The notes: generated by a model not told the origin, from the sequence alone. A stretch of DNA of 64,000 bases from Paracoccus chinensis (GCF_900102885.1 NZ_FNGE01000007.1:1-64000), one strand, 5' to 3'. Counted from the stretch's first letter, positions 1 to 9,164 are shown. Numbers and translations are program-made.

Positions 1-444
1 CCTGCGGGCGGCGCGCAGCATCTTCAGCTCGTCGGCGACCGTCAGGCCGTAGCCGGACTTGACCTCGACCGTCGCCGCCCCCTCGGCCAGCAGCGCGTCG
101 AGGCGCGGCAGGGCGCTGGCGACCAGTTCGTCCTCGGACGCGGCGCGGGTGGCGGTCACGGTGGACAGGATGCCGCCGCCGGCGCGGGCGATCTCCTCGT
201 AGCTTGCGCCCTGCAGGCGCATCTCGAACTCGCGCGCGCGGTCGCCGCCGAAGACCAGGTGCGTGTGGCAGTCGATCAGCGCGGGCGTGACCAGGCGGCC
301 GCCCATGTCCTCGCCCTCGGCATCCCCCTGCCCCAAGGCGGCGATGCGCCCGTTTTCGATCCGCAGCCAGCCCTTGTCGATGACGCCGTACCCCTCGCCG
401 GTCAGGGTCACGAGGCGGGCATTGGCAAGGGTGAGCGTCGTCAT
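1..444 (-). CDS. hutI: Imidazolonepropionase (HutI), 3' part missing at window edge
   Basis: Imidazolonepropionase hydrolyses 4-imidazolone-5-propionate to N-formimidoyl-L-glutamate in the cytoplasmic histidine degradation pathway. About 148 N-terminal residues are present, against roughly 400 for the family; the gene runs off the left edge. The N-terminus is a composite-domain amidohydrolase start, and a metal-binding C-H-T-H motif lies at residues 59-62, inside the sequence [12 protein letters not shown]. The ATG at 442-444 is the only plausible start. The gene is divergent from hutF-hutC, with a palindromic operator in the 76 bp between, which supports HutC control. Recognition is by motif and neighbourhood. 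Later metal ligands cannot be checked because the gene is truncated by the window. Confidence 0.93.
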   Translation of the reverse strand, partial: MTTLTLANARLVTLTGEGYGVIDKGWLRIENGRIAALGQGDAEGEDMGGRLVTPALIDCHTHLVFGGDRAREFEMRLQGASYEEIARAGGGILSTVTATRAASEDELVASALPRLDALLAEGAATVEVKSGYGLTVADELKMLRAARR

Positions 445-475
445 GGCGGGTCCGATTCGATCTTGATGAGGCGTT

Positions 476-491
476 TTATGTCTGCACATAA
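476..491. promoter_or_regulatory. Putative HutC operator between hutI and hutF
   Basis: A perfect inverted repeat, TTATGT-CTGC-ACATAA, lies midway between the divergent hutI and hutF starts. GntR/HutC-family repressors bind short A/T-rich palindromes as dimers, and hutC is encoded immediately downstream. Assignment to HutC is inferred from position and symmetry. No separate -35/-10 pair was convincingly seen. Confidence 0.6.
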
Positions 492-520
492 TCAGCCTGT
501 CAACGAGGGAGATTCGCGCC

Positions 521-1882
521 ATGCAGACCATCCATGCCGATCAGGCGCTGCTGCCCACGGGCTGGGCAGAGGACGTCACGGTGGCACTGGATGAGGCAGG
601 ACGGATCGCTTCGGTTGAAACCGGCGCGTCAGGTGACACGCGCGTGGGCACCCTGCTGCCCGCCCCCGCGAACCTGCACAGCCATGCCTTTCAACGGGCA
701 ATGGCCGGGCTGACGGAACGGCGCGGGCCGGACCCTCGGGACAGCTTCTGGACCTGGCGACGGCTGATGTATCGCTTCCTTGACCAGCTGACGCCCGACG
801 ACATTCAGGCCATCGCCGCCTTCGTGCAGGTCGAGATGCTGGAAGCCGGCTATGCCACGAATGTCGAGTTCCACTATCTGCACCACGACACCGGCGGGCG
901 GGCCTATGCCGACTTAGCCGAGATGTCGGGCCGGATCGCGGCGGCGGCCGAGGAAGCGGGCATCGGCCTGACGCTGCTGCCCGTGCTGTACCAGTGGGGC
1001 GGGCTGGACCGCCGCGCGCTGGTGTCTGGCCAGGACCGCTTCGGCAACACGCCCGAGGCCTTCGCCCGCCTTGTCGAAGGTGCGCGCGCCCATGTGGCGC
1101 GGCTGGGTCCCGACAGCCGCGTCGGCATCGCCCCCCACAGCTTGCGCGCGGTGGATGGGGACGGCCTTGCCGCCGCACAGGCGCTGGCAGGCGACGGCCC
1201 GATCCACATGCACCTGGCCGAGCAGACGGCCGAGGTGGACGAGGTGCAAGCCGCCACCGGTCGCCGCCCGGTCGAGTGGCTGCTGGAGAACGCCCCCGTC
1301 GACGCGCGCTGGTGCCTGATTCACGCGACCCAGATGACGCCCGAGGAAACCGTGGCCCTTGCCCGTACCGGCGCGGTGGCGGGGCTCTGCCCGATCACCG
1401 AAAGCAGCCTGGGCGACGGGATCTTCGACGGGGTGCGCTGGACAGATGCCGGCGGCGCCTTCGGCGTGGGCTCGGACAGCAACATCCGCATCTCGCTGTC
1501 CGAGGAGCTGCGGACGCTGGATTACTCGCAGCGCCTGCGCGACCGCTCGCGCGCGGCGCTGGCGACAGCCGAGGCCTCGACCGGCCGGGTGCTGTTCGAG
1601 GGCGCGGTCAAGGGTGGCGCGCAGGCGGCGGGGCGCGGGCCTGCGGGCATCGCGCCCGGCGCCTGGGGCGACCTTCTGGCGCTGGACGGGCTGGGCGTGG
1701 ACGCCATCGGGCGGCGGGGCGACACGCTGCTGGACAGCTGGATCTTTGCCCGCGATGATCGGGCCGTCACGCAGGTCTGGTCGGCCGGGCGCCATGTTGT
1801 CCGGGACGGCCGCCATATCCGGCGCGACACGGTCGAGGCGGCTTATGCGCGGGTGATGCGGAAGCTGAGGCATGATCTCTGA
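521..1882 (+). CDS. hutF: Formimidoylglutamate deiminase (HutF)
   Basis: HutF deiminates N-formimidoyl-L-glutamate to N-formyl-L-glutamate plus ammonia, the branch of histidine degradation used with an N-formylglutamate amidohydrolase instead of formiminoglutamase. The 453-residue protein is full length for the amidohydrolase family. A metal-binding HSH pair sits at H53/H55 ([10 protein letters not shown]). HMHLAEQ near residue 230 and SDSNIRIS near residue 319 supply the usual later His and Asp ligands. The ATG at 521 follows GAGGGAG at a normal distance. Its last 11 bp overlap hutC, so the two are probably translationally coupled. HutG and HutU are not in the window. Confidence 0.95.
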   Translation: MQTIHADQALLPTGWAEDVTVALDEAGRIASVETGASGDTRVGTLLPAPANLHSHAFQRAMAGLTERRGPDPRDSFWTWRRLMYRFLDQLTPDDIQAIAAFVQVEMLEAGYATNVEFHYLHHDTGGRAYADLAEMSGRIAAAAEEAGIGLTLLPVLYQWGGLDRRALVSGQDRFGNTPEAFARLVEGARAHVARLGPDSRVGIAPHSLRAVDGDGLAAAQALAGDGPIHMHLAEQTAEVDEVQAATGRRPVEWLLENAPVDARWCLIHATQMTPEETVALARTGAVAGLCPITESSLGDGIFDGVRWTDAGGAFGVGSDSNIRISLSEELRTLDYSQRLRDRSRAALATAEASTGRVLFEGAVKGGAQAAGRGPAGIAPGAWGDLLALDGLGVDAIGRRGDTLLDSWIFARDDRAVTQVWSAGRHVVRDGRHIRRDTVEAAYARVMRKLRHDL

Positions 1883-2612
1883 CCCCGCCCCGCCCGGCGC
1901 GGTCCCGCCCCCCGAGGGCAGTCCCGGCACGCTGGGCTGGCAGGGCATCCGCGACGTGATGATGGACCGCATCCGCGCGCGCCATTACGCCCCCGGCGCC
2001 CTGATCCCGAACGAGGCCGATCTTGCCGCCGAATTCGGCTGCGCCCGCGCCACCGTGAACCGCGCGCTGCGGGAACTGGCCGAGGCGGGCTTTCTCGACC
2101 GCCGCCGCAAGGCTGGCACACGGGTCATTGCCGAGCCGCGCCGCAAGGCCACGCTGGAGATCCCGCTGATCCGCGCCGCCATCGAGGACTTGGGCGCGGC
2201 CTATTCCTTCCGCCTGCTGACGCGCGAGATCGCCCCGCCCCCGCCCGAGGTCCGAGCGGCCCTGCGGCTGGAAGACGACGTGCCGCTGCTGCATGTCGTC
2301 ACGCTGCACCTGGCCGACGCCGTCCCGCACATGGTCGAGGACCGCTGGGTCGTGCTGGCCACCGTACCCGCGATCGAGGCCGCCGACCTGACGCGCGACA
2401 ACCCGAACGAATGGCTGGTGCGCAACGCGCCCTATTCCGAGGGCACGATGCGCTGCGGGGCCGCCTTGGCAGGCGCGATGGCCAGCCACCTGGGCTGCAC
2501 CGCGCGAGAGGCCGTGCTTGTGGTGGAACGCGCGACCTGGCTGGACGGCGCGCCGATCACCCTGGCGCGCCAGCATTACGCACCGGCCTACGGGCTGACG
2601 CTGGCCTTGTAG
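1872..2612 (+). CDS. hutC: Histidine utilisation repressor HutC (GntR family)
   Basis: Transcriptional repressor of the GntR/HutC subfamily, 246 residues. A winged helix occupies roughly residues 20-90, with the recognition segment CARATVNRAL. A UTRA ligand-binding domain covers roughly residues 105-240. In known hut systems the repressor is released by urocanate. The start ATG lies inside the end of hutF (11 bp overlap), which fits a hutF-hutC operon and autoregulation through the palindrome at 476-491. A paralogue with a nearly identical DNA-binding helix is encoded at 54298-55053. Identification rests on domain pattern and context. Confidence 0.93.
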   Translation: MISDPAPPGAVPPPEGSPGTLGWQGIRDVMMDRIRARHYAPGALIPNEADLAAEFGCARATVNRALRELAEAGFLDRRRKAGTRVIAEPRRKATLEIPLIRAAIEDLGAAYSFRLLTREIAPPPPEVRAALRLEDDVPLLHVVTLHLADAVPHMVEDRWVVLATVPAIEAADLTRDNPNEWLVRNAPYSEGTMRCGAALAGAMASHLGCTAREAVLVVERATWLDGAPITLARQHYAPAYGLTLAL

Positions 2613-2637
2613 GGCCTCGCGCCCCTTCGCCCCGGCG

Positions 2638-4764
2638 TCAGAACTTGGCGCCGATCCTGAAGTTGACGCTGCGCGGCTCGCCATAGAAGTTGAACACCGA
2701 GGTGCCGCCGACGCGCTCGTAATATGTCCGGTCAAGGACGTTGTTGACGTTCAGCGTCGCCGTCACCCGCTCGGTCAGGTCATAGGAGGCCATGAGGTCC
2801 ACGACGGCATAGCCCGGCGCCTCGATCGTCGTGGCGCCGCCCGTCGCGGTACGGGCGATGTTCTGGAAACCCGAAAAGGCGCGGATGCCGCCGCCCAGGC
2901 TCAGCTTGTCCCAGCCGGGCTGGTCGAAGCTGTACTTTGTCCAGACCTGCAGCATGTGCTGGGGCGTGTAGAACTCGGACCCGGCCGCCGTCTCGGTGTT
3001 GTCGAAGTCGGTGTCGCTGTAGGTGTAGCCCGCCGAAAGCTCCCAGTTGGGCGCAAGGTTGCCCGTCGCCTCAAGCTCGACGCCCTGAACGGTGGCCTCG
3101 CCCTGCGCCAGCGCGAAGCCGGGGTTCGACGGGTCCGCCACGGCGCGGTTTTCGTCACGCAGGTGGAACAGCGCCGCCGTCGCATTCAGGCCGGGCCGCA
3201 GTTCCGCCTTGTAGCCCAACTCGATCTGCTGGCCGGTGCGGGGGTCCAGCAGGTTGCCGGACACGTCGGTCGTGGTCTGCGGCTGGAAGATTTCGGTATA
3301 GCTCGCGTAAACCGAACTGGTGTCGCCGAGGTCGTAGATCAGACCCAGGTAGGGCGTGACCTCGCCCTTCTCCTCGGCCTCGCTGACGGTCTGGGCGCCG
3401 GTGGCCAGCACCGTGGTGGTCGCGGTCGCGTCATACCACGACAACCGCCCGCCCGCGATCACGGTGAACCGGTCGGTCGGCTTGACGCGCCACTGGGCGT
3501 AAAGCCCATACTGCTCGGTCTCGCCCTCGGTACTGCTCGTGAAGCCGGTGTCGGGCAGCGCCACGTCCGCGTCCCAGTCGTCCAGGTCGAAGCTGCCCGC
3601 GATGCGACCGCGCGCCTCGTCCAGTTCGGTGTCATAGCGCCGCCAGTCCATGCCGACGATCAGGTTCGTCTCGCGGCCCGCCAGGGTGATGGGCTTGCTG
3701 AGATGGGCGTCCAGCGACACGGCCTCCTGGTCATAGCTGCGGCGCAGCCATGACAGGGCGCTGACGGTGTTGTCCTCGGCGGCGGGGCCGGCCGCGTTGG
3801 CATAAAGGAACCCGACGTTCGCTTTCGAATAGAGAGCCGAGAACTTGAGATGCCCGCCGTCCTGAAGCCGGTGCTCGACCTCGGCGATATAATCGGTGAC
3901 GTCGTTCTCGAAGCGATTCCAGTCCGCCCCGGTGAAGGTGGAGCGGTCGAGGTCAAGCAGATTGCCCTCGGCATCCGTCGGCAGGCCGTTGAACGGGGCG
4001 ATGTCGCGGCCGCGATAATTCAGCGCAAAGCTTGCCGTGGTGTCGGGCGTCACGTCGATGGCAAGGGCGGCGTAAAAGACACCGACCTCATTTTCGACGT
4101 TGTCGATCCAGGAATCGCGCTTGCCCCGCGCGCCCACGATGCGCCCGCGCACGCTGCCGCTGTCGTTCAGCGGGCCGGTCACGTCGGCCTCGACCCGGCG
4201 GTTGTTCCACGTCCCGACCGAGGCGCTGAGGGTCGTGCCGAACACGTCCTGCGGCTGCTTCAGGCGCATGTTGATGGCGCCCGCGGGCTCTCCGGGTCCG
4301 CCGAACAGGCCCGAGGGGCCACGCAGGATCTCGATGTGGTCGACGGCCGCCATGTCGGGCTGGGTGCCGTAGATGCTGGACAGCGGCGTCGGCAGGCCGT
4401 TGAGGTAGAGCGAGTCGAACTCGAACCCCCTCGAATACAGAGAGGACCGCCCGTCGTCGTTCGACAGGACGTAGACGCCGGGCGTTTCGCGCAGCGCCGT
4501 ATCCAGCGAGGTATAGCCGCCGTCTTCCAGCCGCTCGCGCGTGACGACCGTGGTGGATTGCGGGATCTCGCGGAAGGACCGGGTGTCCTTGTCGCCCACG
4601 CTGATGAAGTCGGTGGTGTAGCTGCCCGTGCCCTCGGTGTCATAGGTCGAGCGCAGGGTGACGGTGTCCAGCGTGATCGTTTCCGCAGCCTCCTGCGCCG
4701 CCAGCGGGACGGCAGACAAGGGAATGGCGACCGTCGCAAGAAGAATAAGGCGCAGTCTGGTCAT
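2638..4764 (-). CDS. TonB-dependent siderophore receptor
   Basis: Outer-membrane TonB-dependent receptor, 708 residues, of the ferric-siderophore type. A signal peptide covers about residues 1-25, ending near PLAAQEAAE. The plug domain spans about 50-165 and contains RGFEFDSLYLNG and IEILRGPSGLFGGPGEPAGAIN, the typical region around the plug end. The rest is beta-barrel, closing with a terminal Phe (RIGAKF), as outer-membrane assembly requires. The open frame continues upstream without a stop into the LysR gene region, but the ATG at 4764 directly precedes the signal peptide and is chosen. The substrate cannot be read from sequence. The LysR gene lies just upstream on the same strand. No clear Fur box was found. 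Confidence 0.93.
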   Translation of the reverse strand: MTRLRLILLATVAIPLSAVPLAAQEAAETITLDTVTLRSTYDTEGTGSYTTDFISVGDKDTRSFREIPQSTTVVTRERLEDGGYTSLDTALRETPGVYVLSNDDGRSSLYSRGFEFDSLYLNGLPTPLSSIYGTQPDMAAVDHIEILRGPSGLFGGPGEPAGAINMRLKQPQDVFGTTLSASVGTWNNRRVEADVTGPLNDSGSVRGRIVGARGKRDSWIDNVENEVGVFYAALAIDVTPDTTASFALNYRGRDIAPFNGLPTDAEGNLLDLDRSTFTGADWNRFENDVTDYIAEVEHRLQDGGHLKFSALYSKANVGFLYANAAGPAAEDNTVSALSWLRRSYDQEAVSLDAHLSKPITLAGRETNLIVGMDWRRYDTELDEARGRIAGSFDLDDWDADVALPDTGFTSSTEGETEQYGLYAQWRVKPTDRFTVIAGGRLSWYDATATTTVLATGAQTVSEAEEKGEVTPYLGLIYDLGDTSSVYASYTEIFQPQTTTDVSGNLLDPRTGQQIELGYKAELRPGLNATAALFHLRDENRAVADPSNPGFALAQGEATVQGVELEATGNLAPNWELSAGYTYSDTDFDNTETAAGSEFYTPQHMLQVWTKYSFDQPGWDKLSLGGGIRAFSGFQNIARTATGGATTIEAPGYAVVDLMASYDLTERVTATLNVNNVLDRTYYERVGGTSVFNFYGEPRSVNFRIGAKF

Positions 4765-4880
4765 GTCGCGGCGTCCGTTCGCAGGCTTGTTGATCCCTAG
4801 ATATTTTGTCAGGAACATGCCTGCGCAACAAGGCCGACCGGTCAGGCCGCTGGCGGCTGTTGCCGCGGCGACACGCGCCG

Positions 4881-5807
4881 TCAGTCCAGGGCAAGCCCAC
4901 GGTCCCAGGGCGGCACGCCGGCGCAGCGTTCCGCGATCCAGTCCACGAAGGCCCGCAGCCGGGCAGGCGGGCGGCGGTTGCTGGGATAGACCACGTAGAC
5001 GCCATCCAACTCGACCGGCGGATGGTCCAGCGTCAGTGGCACGAGCGCGCCCGCGCGCAGGTCGTCGCCCAGGATGAAGCTCGGCTCGTAGACCAGCCCC
5101 TGCCCTGCGCGGGCCGCCACCAGCAGCGCGTCGCCGTTGTTGGCCTGCAGGTTGCCCTGGACCGTCACCCGCGCCCCGCGGTCCGCGCCGAAGGCCCAGG
5201 TGCGCCCGGCCAGAGCGTGCGACAGCGTGTAATGCAGGCAGTTGTGCCGCGTCAGGTCCTGAACCGTCCGGGGCGCTCCATGCGCGGCGAGGTAGGACGG
5301 CGCCGCCGCCAGGACCAGCCGGCAGGGCGCCAGCTTGCGGGCGATCAGGTCGCCCTGGGTCAGCCGCCCGATGCGGACGGCGGTGTCCCAGCCTTCCTCG
5401 ACCAGGTTGACGATGCGGTCGCTCAGCCCCAGGTCGAGATGCAGCGCCGGATGCAACGCCGAGAACTCGGGCAGCATCGGCGCCAGAACCCGGACGCCGA
5501 AGGACACGGGCGCGTTGATGCGCAACGTGCCGCTGACCTCGATGCGCTCGGCGGCGGCGATGGCGTCGGCTTCCTCCAGTTCCTCGAGGATGCGATCGGC
5601 GCTGTCGAGATAGCGCCGCCCGGCCTCGGTCAGGGTGATCCGGCGGGTGGTGCGATGGAACAGCTTGACGCCCAGCCGCTCCTCGAGCGCGGCCAGGTGG
5701 CGCGTCGCCATGGTCTGCGACATCCCCAGACTGCGCGCCGCCGCCGACAGGCTGCCCTGCGACACGACCTGCGAAAAGACCTGCAATCCGGTGAAGCGGT
5801 CCAGCAT
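4881..5807 (-). CDS. LysR-family transcriptional regulator
   Basis: LysR-type regulator of 308 residues, standard length. The N-terminal winged helix-turn-helix covers about residues 1-60 (QGSLSAAARSLGMSQTMATRHLAALEERLGVKLF), followed by a periplasmic-binding-protein-like effector domain from about residue 90. It is divergent from the VOC/DoxX pair (99 bp between starts), and LysR proteins commonly control the divergent unit. That makes the dioxygenase operon the likeliest target. The siderophore receptor downstream on the same strand is an alternative or additional target. The effector is unknown. Confidence 0.9.
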   Translation of the reverse strand: MLDRFTGLQVFSQVVSQGSLSAAARSLGMSQTMATRHLAALEERLGVKLFHRTTRRITLTEAGRRYLDSADRILEELEEADAIAAAERIEVSGTLRINAPVSFGVRVLAPMLPEFSALHPALHLDLGLSDRIVNLVEEGWDTAVRIGRLTQGDLIARKLAPCRLVLAAAPSYLAAHGAPRTVQDLTRHNCLHYTLSHALAGRTWAFGADRGARVTVQGNLQANNGDALLVAARAGQGLVYEPSFILGDDLRAGALVPLTLDHPPVELDGVYVVYPSNRRPPARLRAFVDWIAERCAGVPPWDRGLALD

Positions 5808-5906
5808 GATCTATTCCTCTCGGTGTGAGCTGTGATGCCAATTGACCGGATTATCAAACCGCCCGCAACGGCACATATTGGCCGCAACAGAACAAGGGAG
5901 TTCACC

Positions 5907-6788
5907 ATGCTTGACGCCAAGCGCCGTTCGCGCCCCGAGGGCACCCCTGCCCGCGCCGGCATCACCTCGGCCGGCTCGTCCCTGCGGATCGGCCGGGTCG
6001 CCCTGACCGTCCGCCACCTCGACCGGGTCAGCCGCTTCTACCAGGACATCGTCGGCCTGAAGCTGATCAACAGTGACGCGCAGGGCCACCGCCTTGGCAC
6101 CGGCAGCACCGTGCTGCTGGAACTGCGCCATGACCCGCAGGCCCCGCTGGCCGACCGCCACCAGGCGGGGCTGTTCCACACCGCCTTCCTCGTCCCCGAC
6201 CGCGCCGCGCTGGCCGACTGGGTGATCCACGCTGTCGACAGGCGCGCGGCCCTGGACGGGGCCTCGGACCACCTCGTCAGCGAGGCGCTGTACCTGGCCG
6301 ACCCCGAGGGCAACGGCATCGAGATCTACCACGACCGCCCCAGCGAGGAGTGGACGATCACGCCTGACGGCTCGGTCGCCATGGCGACACTGCCGCTGGA
6401 CCTGAACGAGCTTGCGGCGACCCGCAGCGGCAGGCCCTTCGAGGGCATGCGCGACGACACCATCGTGGGCCATGTTCACCTGCAGGTGGGCGAGCTTGAT
6501 GCCGCCGAGGACTTCTGGTCCGGCCGGATGGGCATGGGCCTGATGACCCGCTACCCCGGCGCCCATTTCTTCGGCGCAGACGGCTATCACCACCATATTG
6601 GCGCCAACATCTGGAACAGCCGCGGCGCCGGTCCTCGCCCCGAGGGCACCACGGGGCTGGCCGAAGTTGAACTGCTGGCGACGCCGGAGGCCGCGGCGGA
6701 CATTGCCAGTCGGATGGGCGTGACGCCTGCTGACATGCTGGACGCGCGCGACCCTTGGGGCACGCGGCTGACGATCCGCACCGCCTGA
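5907..6788 (+). CDS. VOC-family dioxygenase, catechol-2,3-dioxygenase (CatE) type
   Basis: Vicinal oxygen chelate family protein of 293 residues with two tandem VOC modules, about residues 25-135 and 180-285, like CatE-type extradiol dioxygenases of Bacillus. Metal-ligand candidates are the His of VRHLDRV, HTAFLV and VGHVHLQVG, and the Glu of GNGIEIYHDRP. An in-frame ATG exists 75 bp upstream, but the ATG at 5907 has the good ribosome-binding site AAGGGAG and begins next to the conserved core, so it is preferred. It is followed after 43 bp by a DoxX gene and is divergent from a LysR gene. The true substrate is unproven. Many such proteins are quinone- or thiol-linked detoxification enzymes. 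Confidence 0.82.
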   Translation: MLDAKRRSRPEGTPARAGITSAGSSLRIGRVALTVRHLDRVSRFYQDIVGLKLINSDAQGHRLGTGSTVLLELRHDPQAPLADRHQAGLFHTAFLVPDRAALADWVIHAVDRRAALDGASDHLVSEALYLADPEGNGIEIYHDRPSEEWTITPDGSVAMATLPLDLNELAATRSGRPFEGMRDDTIVGHVHLQVGELDAAEDFWSGRMGMGLMTRYPGAHFFGADGYHHHIGANIWNSRGAGPRPEGTTGLAEVELLATPEAAADIASRMGVTPADMLDARDPWGTRLTIRTA

Positions 6789-6831
6789 TCCCTCTCACGA
6801 CACATCGCCACACCAAGAAAGGACTCTCCCG

Positions 6832-7230
6832 ATGCTTTCCACCTGGTCGCCCCGCGCCCTTGCCGCCCTGCGGATCATGGCGGGCCTGCTGTTCCTGGAA
6901 CACGGTCTCATCAAGTTGATCGGCTTCCCCGGCCCCGGTCCCGAGACGCTGCCGCCCATGATCCTGATCGCCGGCCTGATCGAGACCTTCGGCGGGCTGC
7001 TGCTGGTGCTGGGTCTCTTCACCCGGCCCGCCGCCTTCCTGTCCTCGGGCCTGATGGCCGCCGCCTATTTCATCGGCCATGCGGGCGAAGGCTTCTGGCC
7101 CAGCGCGAACAGGGGCGAGGCCGCGATCCTCTATTGCTTCGTCTTCCTCTACATCTTCGTCGCAGGTCCGGGTGCCTGGGCGCTGGACAACCGCCGCACC
7201 GGCACCGACCGCCTGCCGGTCCAGGCCTGA
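6832..7230 (+). CDS. DoxX-family membrane protein
   Basis: Small integral membrane protein of 132 residues with four predicted transmembrane segments and the DoxX signature near the N-terminus (RIMAGLLFLEHGLIKL). DoxX/MhqP-type proteins are often encoded beside VOC dioxygenases in quinone, catechol or thiol-stress operons, and that pairing is seen here. It probably forms one transcription unit with the upstream VOC gene (43 bp gap, AAAGGA before the ATG). The biochemical activity of this family is not well defined. Membrane location is inferred from hydrophobicity. Confidence 0.85.
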   Translation: MLSTWSPRALAALRIMAGLLFLEHGLIKLIGFPGPGPETLPPMILIAGLIETFGGLLLVLGLFTRPAAFLSSGLMAAAYFIGHAGEGFWPSANRGEAAILYCFVFLYIFVAGPGAWALDNRRTGTDRLPVQA

Positions 7231-7282
7231 CAACACCGGCGCGCCCTTGCCCCCGTCCCGGCGATACGGGAACCTTCGGGGC

Positions 7283-7651
7283 ATGAGCGCGCCGCGACTG
7301 CACCCCGAGTTCTTCATCCGCCTGTTCCTGGGCGGCTCAGCCATGCTGGGCCCCGGCAAGGCGGCGCTGCTGGAAGGGATCGCCCGCACCGGCTCGATCT
7401 CGGCCGCTGGGCGCGATCTGGGGATGAGCTACAAGCGCGCCTGGACCTTGGTCGAGGATCTGAACGCCATGTTCCGCGAGCCCCTGGTCGAAAGCGCCCG
7501 TGGCGGGCCGGGCGGCGGAGGAGCCACGCTGACCGACACCGGTCGGCAGGTCCTGACGCTTTACCGCGAGATCGAGGCCGCTTCGGCTGCCATCAATGCG
7601 GAACGGCTGGCCGCGCTGAAGTCGATGCGTCCGGCCGGAAATAACGGTTGA
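7283..7651 (+). CDS. ModE-like molybdenum regulator (winged-helix domain only)
   Basis: Protein of 122 residues with the LysR-type winged helix found at the N-terminus of ModE (ISAAGRDLGMSYKRAWTLVEDL, about residues 36-57; MFREPLV following). The C-terminal molybdate-binding (mop/TOBE) half of full-length ModE is absent, as in the short ModE-like regulators known from several proteobacteria. The frame is open further upstream, but homology begins at the ATG at 7283. It lies 51 bp before modA, with the dyad at 7666-7691 in between, so it probably regulates modABC. Molybdate sensing may need a partner protein. Confidence 0.85.
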   Translation: MSAPRLHPEFFIRLFLGGSAMLGPGKAALLEGIARTGSISAAGRDLGMSYKRAWTLVEDLNAMFREPLVESARGGPGGGGATLTDTGRQVLTLYREIEAASAAINAERLAALKSMRPAGNNG

Positions 7652-7665
7652 GCCTTGCCGCAGCC

Positions 7666-7691
7666 TGGTTATGTTCGAACAGACATAACCA
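7666..7691. promoter_or_regulatory. Dyad upstream of modA, candidate ModE box
   Basis: A perfect 9+9 bp inverted repeat, TGGTTATGT and ACATAACCA, with an 8-bp spacer (26 bp in all), sits between the ModE-like gene and modA and ends 11 bp before the modA ATG. Known ModE boxes are long A/T-centred dyads with TTAT/ATAA arms, so the match in form and place is good. The site would overlap the modA translation-initiation region or a promoter just before it. Confidence 0.65.
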
Positions 7692-7702
7692 CCAAAGCCG
7701 CC

Positions 7703-8458
7703 ATGCCCCGCCTGCCGCTTGTCCTCGCCGCCGCCCTGATCCTGCCCCTGTCCGCCGTGGCCGAGGAGGTGGTCGTCTTCGCCGCCGCCTCGCTGAAGAC
7801 GGCGCTGGACCCGATCGCGCAGTCCTTCCAGCAGGCCACCGGAGACAGGGTGACGATCAGCTATGCCGGGTCCAACGCCCTGGCCCAGCAGATCCTGCAG
7901 GGGGCACCGGCGGACATCTTCATCTCGGCCTCGCCCGAGTGGATGGAAGAGGTCGAGAAAGGTGGCGAGGTGGCCGGGGGCGGCCGCACCGACCTGCTGG
8001 GAAATACGCTGGTGCTGGTGGCGCATGATCCGGATGCCCCGCAACTGACGCTCGCGCCGGGCTTCGACCTGGCAGGGGCGCTGAGGGGCGGCAGGCTCGC
8101 CATGGCGCTGGTTGATTCCGTACCTGCCGGGCAATACGCGAAAGAGGCGCTGCTGTCCCTCGGCGTCTGGGATCAGGTTCTCCCCTCGGTCGCGCAGTCC
8201 GACAACGTGCGCGCGGCGCTGGCGCTGGTCGCGACCGGAGAGGCGCCGCTGGGCATCGTCTATGCCACCGACGCGCGCGCCGAGCCCCGGGTCCATGTCG
8301 TCGGCACCTTCCCGGCGGACAGCCACGCCCCGATCACCTACCCCGCCGCCCTGCTGAAGACCGGCACCGACGCCGCCGACCGCGCCTTCTTCGATGCGCT
8401 GGGCGCGCCCGAGGCCGAGGCCGTCTTCCGGGCCCAAGGCTTCACCATCCCGGACTGA
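7703..8458 (+). CDS. modA: Molybdate ABC transporter, periplasmic binding protein ModA
   Basis: ModA binds molybdate in the periplasm and delivers it to ModBC. The 251-residue protein has a clear Sec signal (MPRLPLVLAAALILPLSAVAEE). The mature start VVVFAAASLKTALDPIAQ is characteristic of ModA, as is YAGSNALAQQILQGAPADIFISA at about 60-80. Anion contacts are expected from the AASL Ser and the GSNALAQQ segment. An earlier in-frame ATG exists but would lie inside the upstream dyad, so the ATG at 7703 is preferred. It is the first gene of modABC and is preceded by a ModE-like regulator. Confidence 0.95.
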   Translation: MPRLPLVLAAALILPLSAVAEEVVVFAAASLKTALDPIAQSFQQATGDRVTISYAGSNALAQQILQGAPADIFISASPEWMEEVEKGGEVAGGGRTDLLGNTLVLVAHDPDAPQLTLAPGFDLAGALRGGRLAMALVDSVPAGQYAKEALLSLGVWDQVLPSVAQSDNVRAALALVATGEAPLGIVYATDARAEPRVHVVGTFPADSHAPITYPAALLKTGTDAADRAFFDALGAPEAEAVFRAQGFTIPD

Positions 8459-8465
8459 GGGCAAC

Positions 8466-9164
8466 TTGGCCGACTGGCTTTCCCCCGCCGAATGGGACGC
8501 GCTGCGGCTGTCGCTGCGGGTGTCCTTCTGGGCGACGCTGGTCAGCCTGCCCTTCGGCCTGCTGACAGCCCATGCCCTGGCGCGCTGGCGCTTTCCGGGC
8601 CACGGGCTGCTGAACGGGCTGGTGCACCTGCCGCTGGTGCTGCCGCCGGTCGTCACGGGCTACCTGCTGCTGCTGACCTTCGGGCGGCGCGGCTGGATGG
8701 GCCAGTGGCTCGACCAGTGGTTCGGGATCGTCTTCGCCTTCCGCTGGACCGGGGCGGTGCTGGCCGCGGCGATCATGGCCTTCCCGCTGATGGTCCGCGC
8801 GATCCGCCTGTCCATCGAGGCCGTGGACCCGCGGCTGGAACAGGCGGCGGGAACACTGGGCGCATCCCCTCCCTGGGTCTGGGCCACCGTCACCCTGCCC
8901 TTGATCCTGCCCGGCGTGATCGCGGGCGCGGTGCTGGCCTTCGCCAAGGCGATGGGAGAGTTCGGGGCCACCATCACCTTCGTGTCGAACATCCCCGGCC
9001 AGACGCAGACCCTACCCTCGGCAATCTATACCTTCCTGCAGGTGCCGGGGGGCGAGGCCTCGGCCGCACGGCTGGTCATGATCTCGGTTGTTGTCGCCAT
9101 GTCGGCGCTGGTGGCCTCGGAATGGCTCGCCCGCCGGGCCATGCGGCGGGTGCAGGGGCGATGA
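8466..9164 (+). CDS. modB: Molybdate ABC transporter permease ModB (TTG start)
   Basis: Inner-membrane permease, 232 residues with about five to six transmembrane segments. The EAA loop typical of ABC permeases is visible as LEQAAGTLGASPPWVWATVTLPLILPGVIAG near residues 125-155, followed by AFAKAMGEFGATITF, the ModB hallmark. No suitable ATG occurs in the right place. A TTG at 8466 follows TGAGGG and gives a normal-length protein. It starts 7 bp after modA ends and overlaps modC by 3 bp (ATGA), so translation of the three genes is probably coupled. Confidence 0.9.
   Translation: MADWLSPAEWDALRLSLRVSFWATLVSLPFGLLTAHALARWRFPGHGLLNGLVHLPLVLPPVVTGYLLLLTFGRRGWMGQWLDQWFGIVFAFRWTGAVLAAAIMAFPLMVRAIRLSIEAVDPRLEQAAGTLGASPPWVWATVTLPLILPGVIAGAVLAFAKAMGEFGATITFVSNIPGQTQTLPSAIYTFLQVPGGEASAARLVMISVVVAMSALVASEWLARRAMRRVQGR

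Noticed and set aside
4765-5841. Extension of the siderophore receptor frame upstream through the LysR region
   Set aside because: The extension overlaps the LysR gene, has no family similarity, and the signal peptide begins at 4764.
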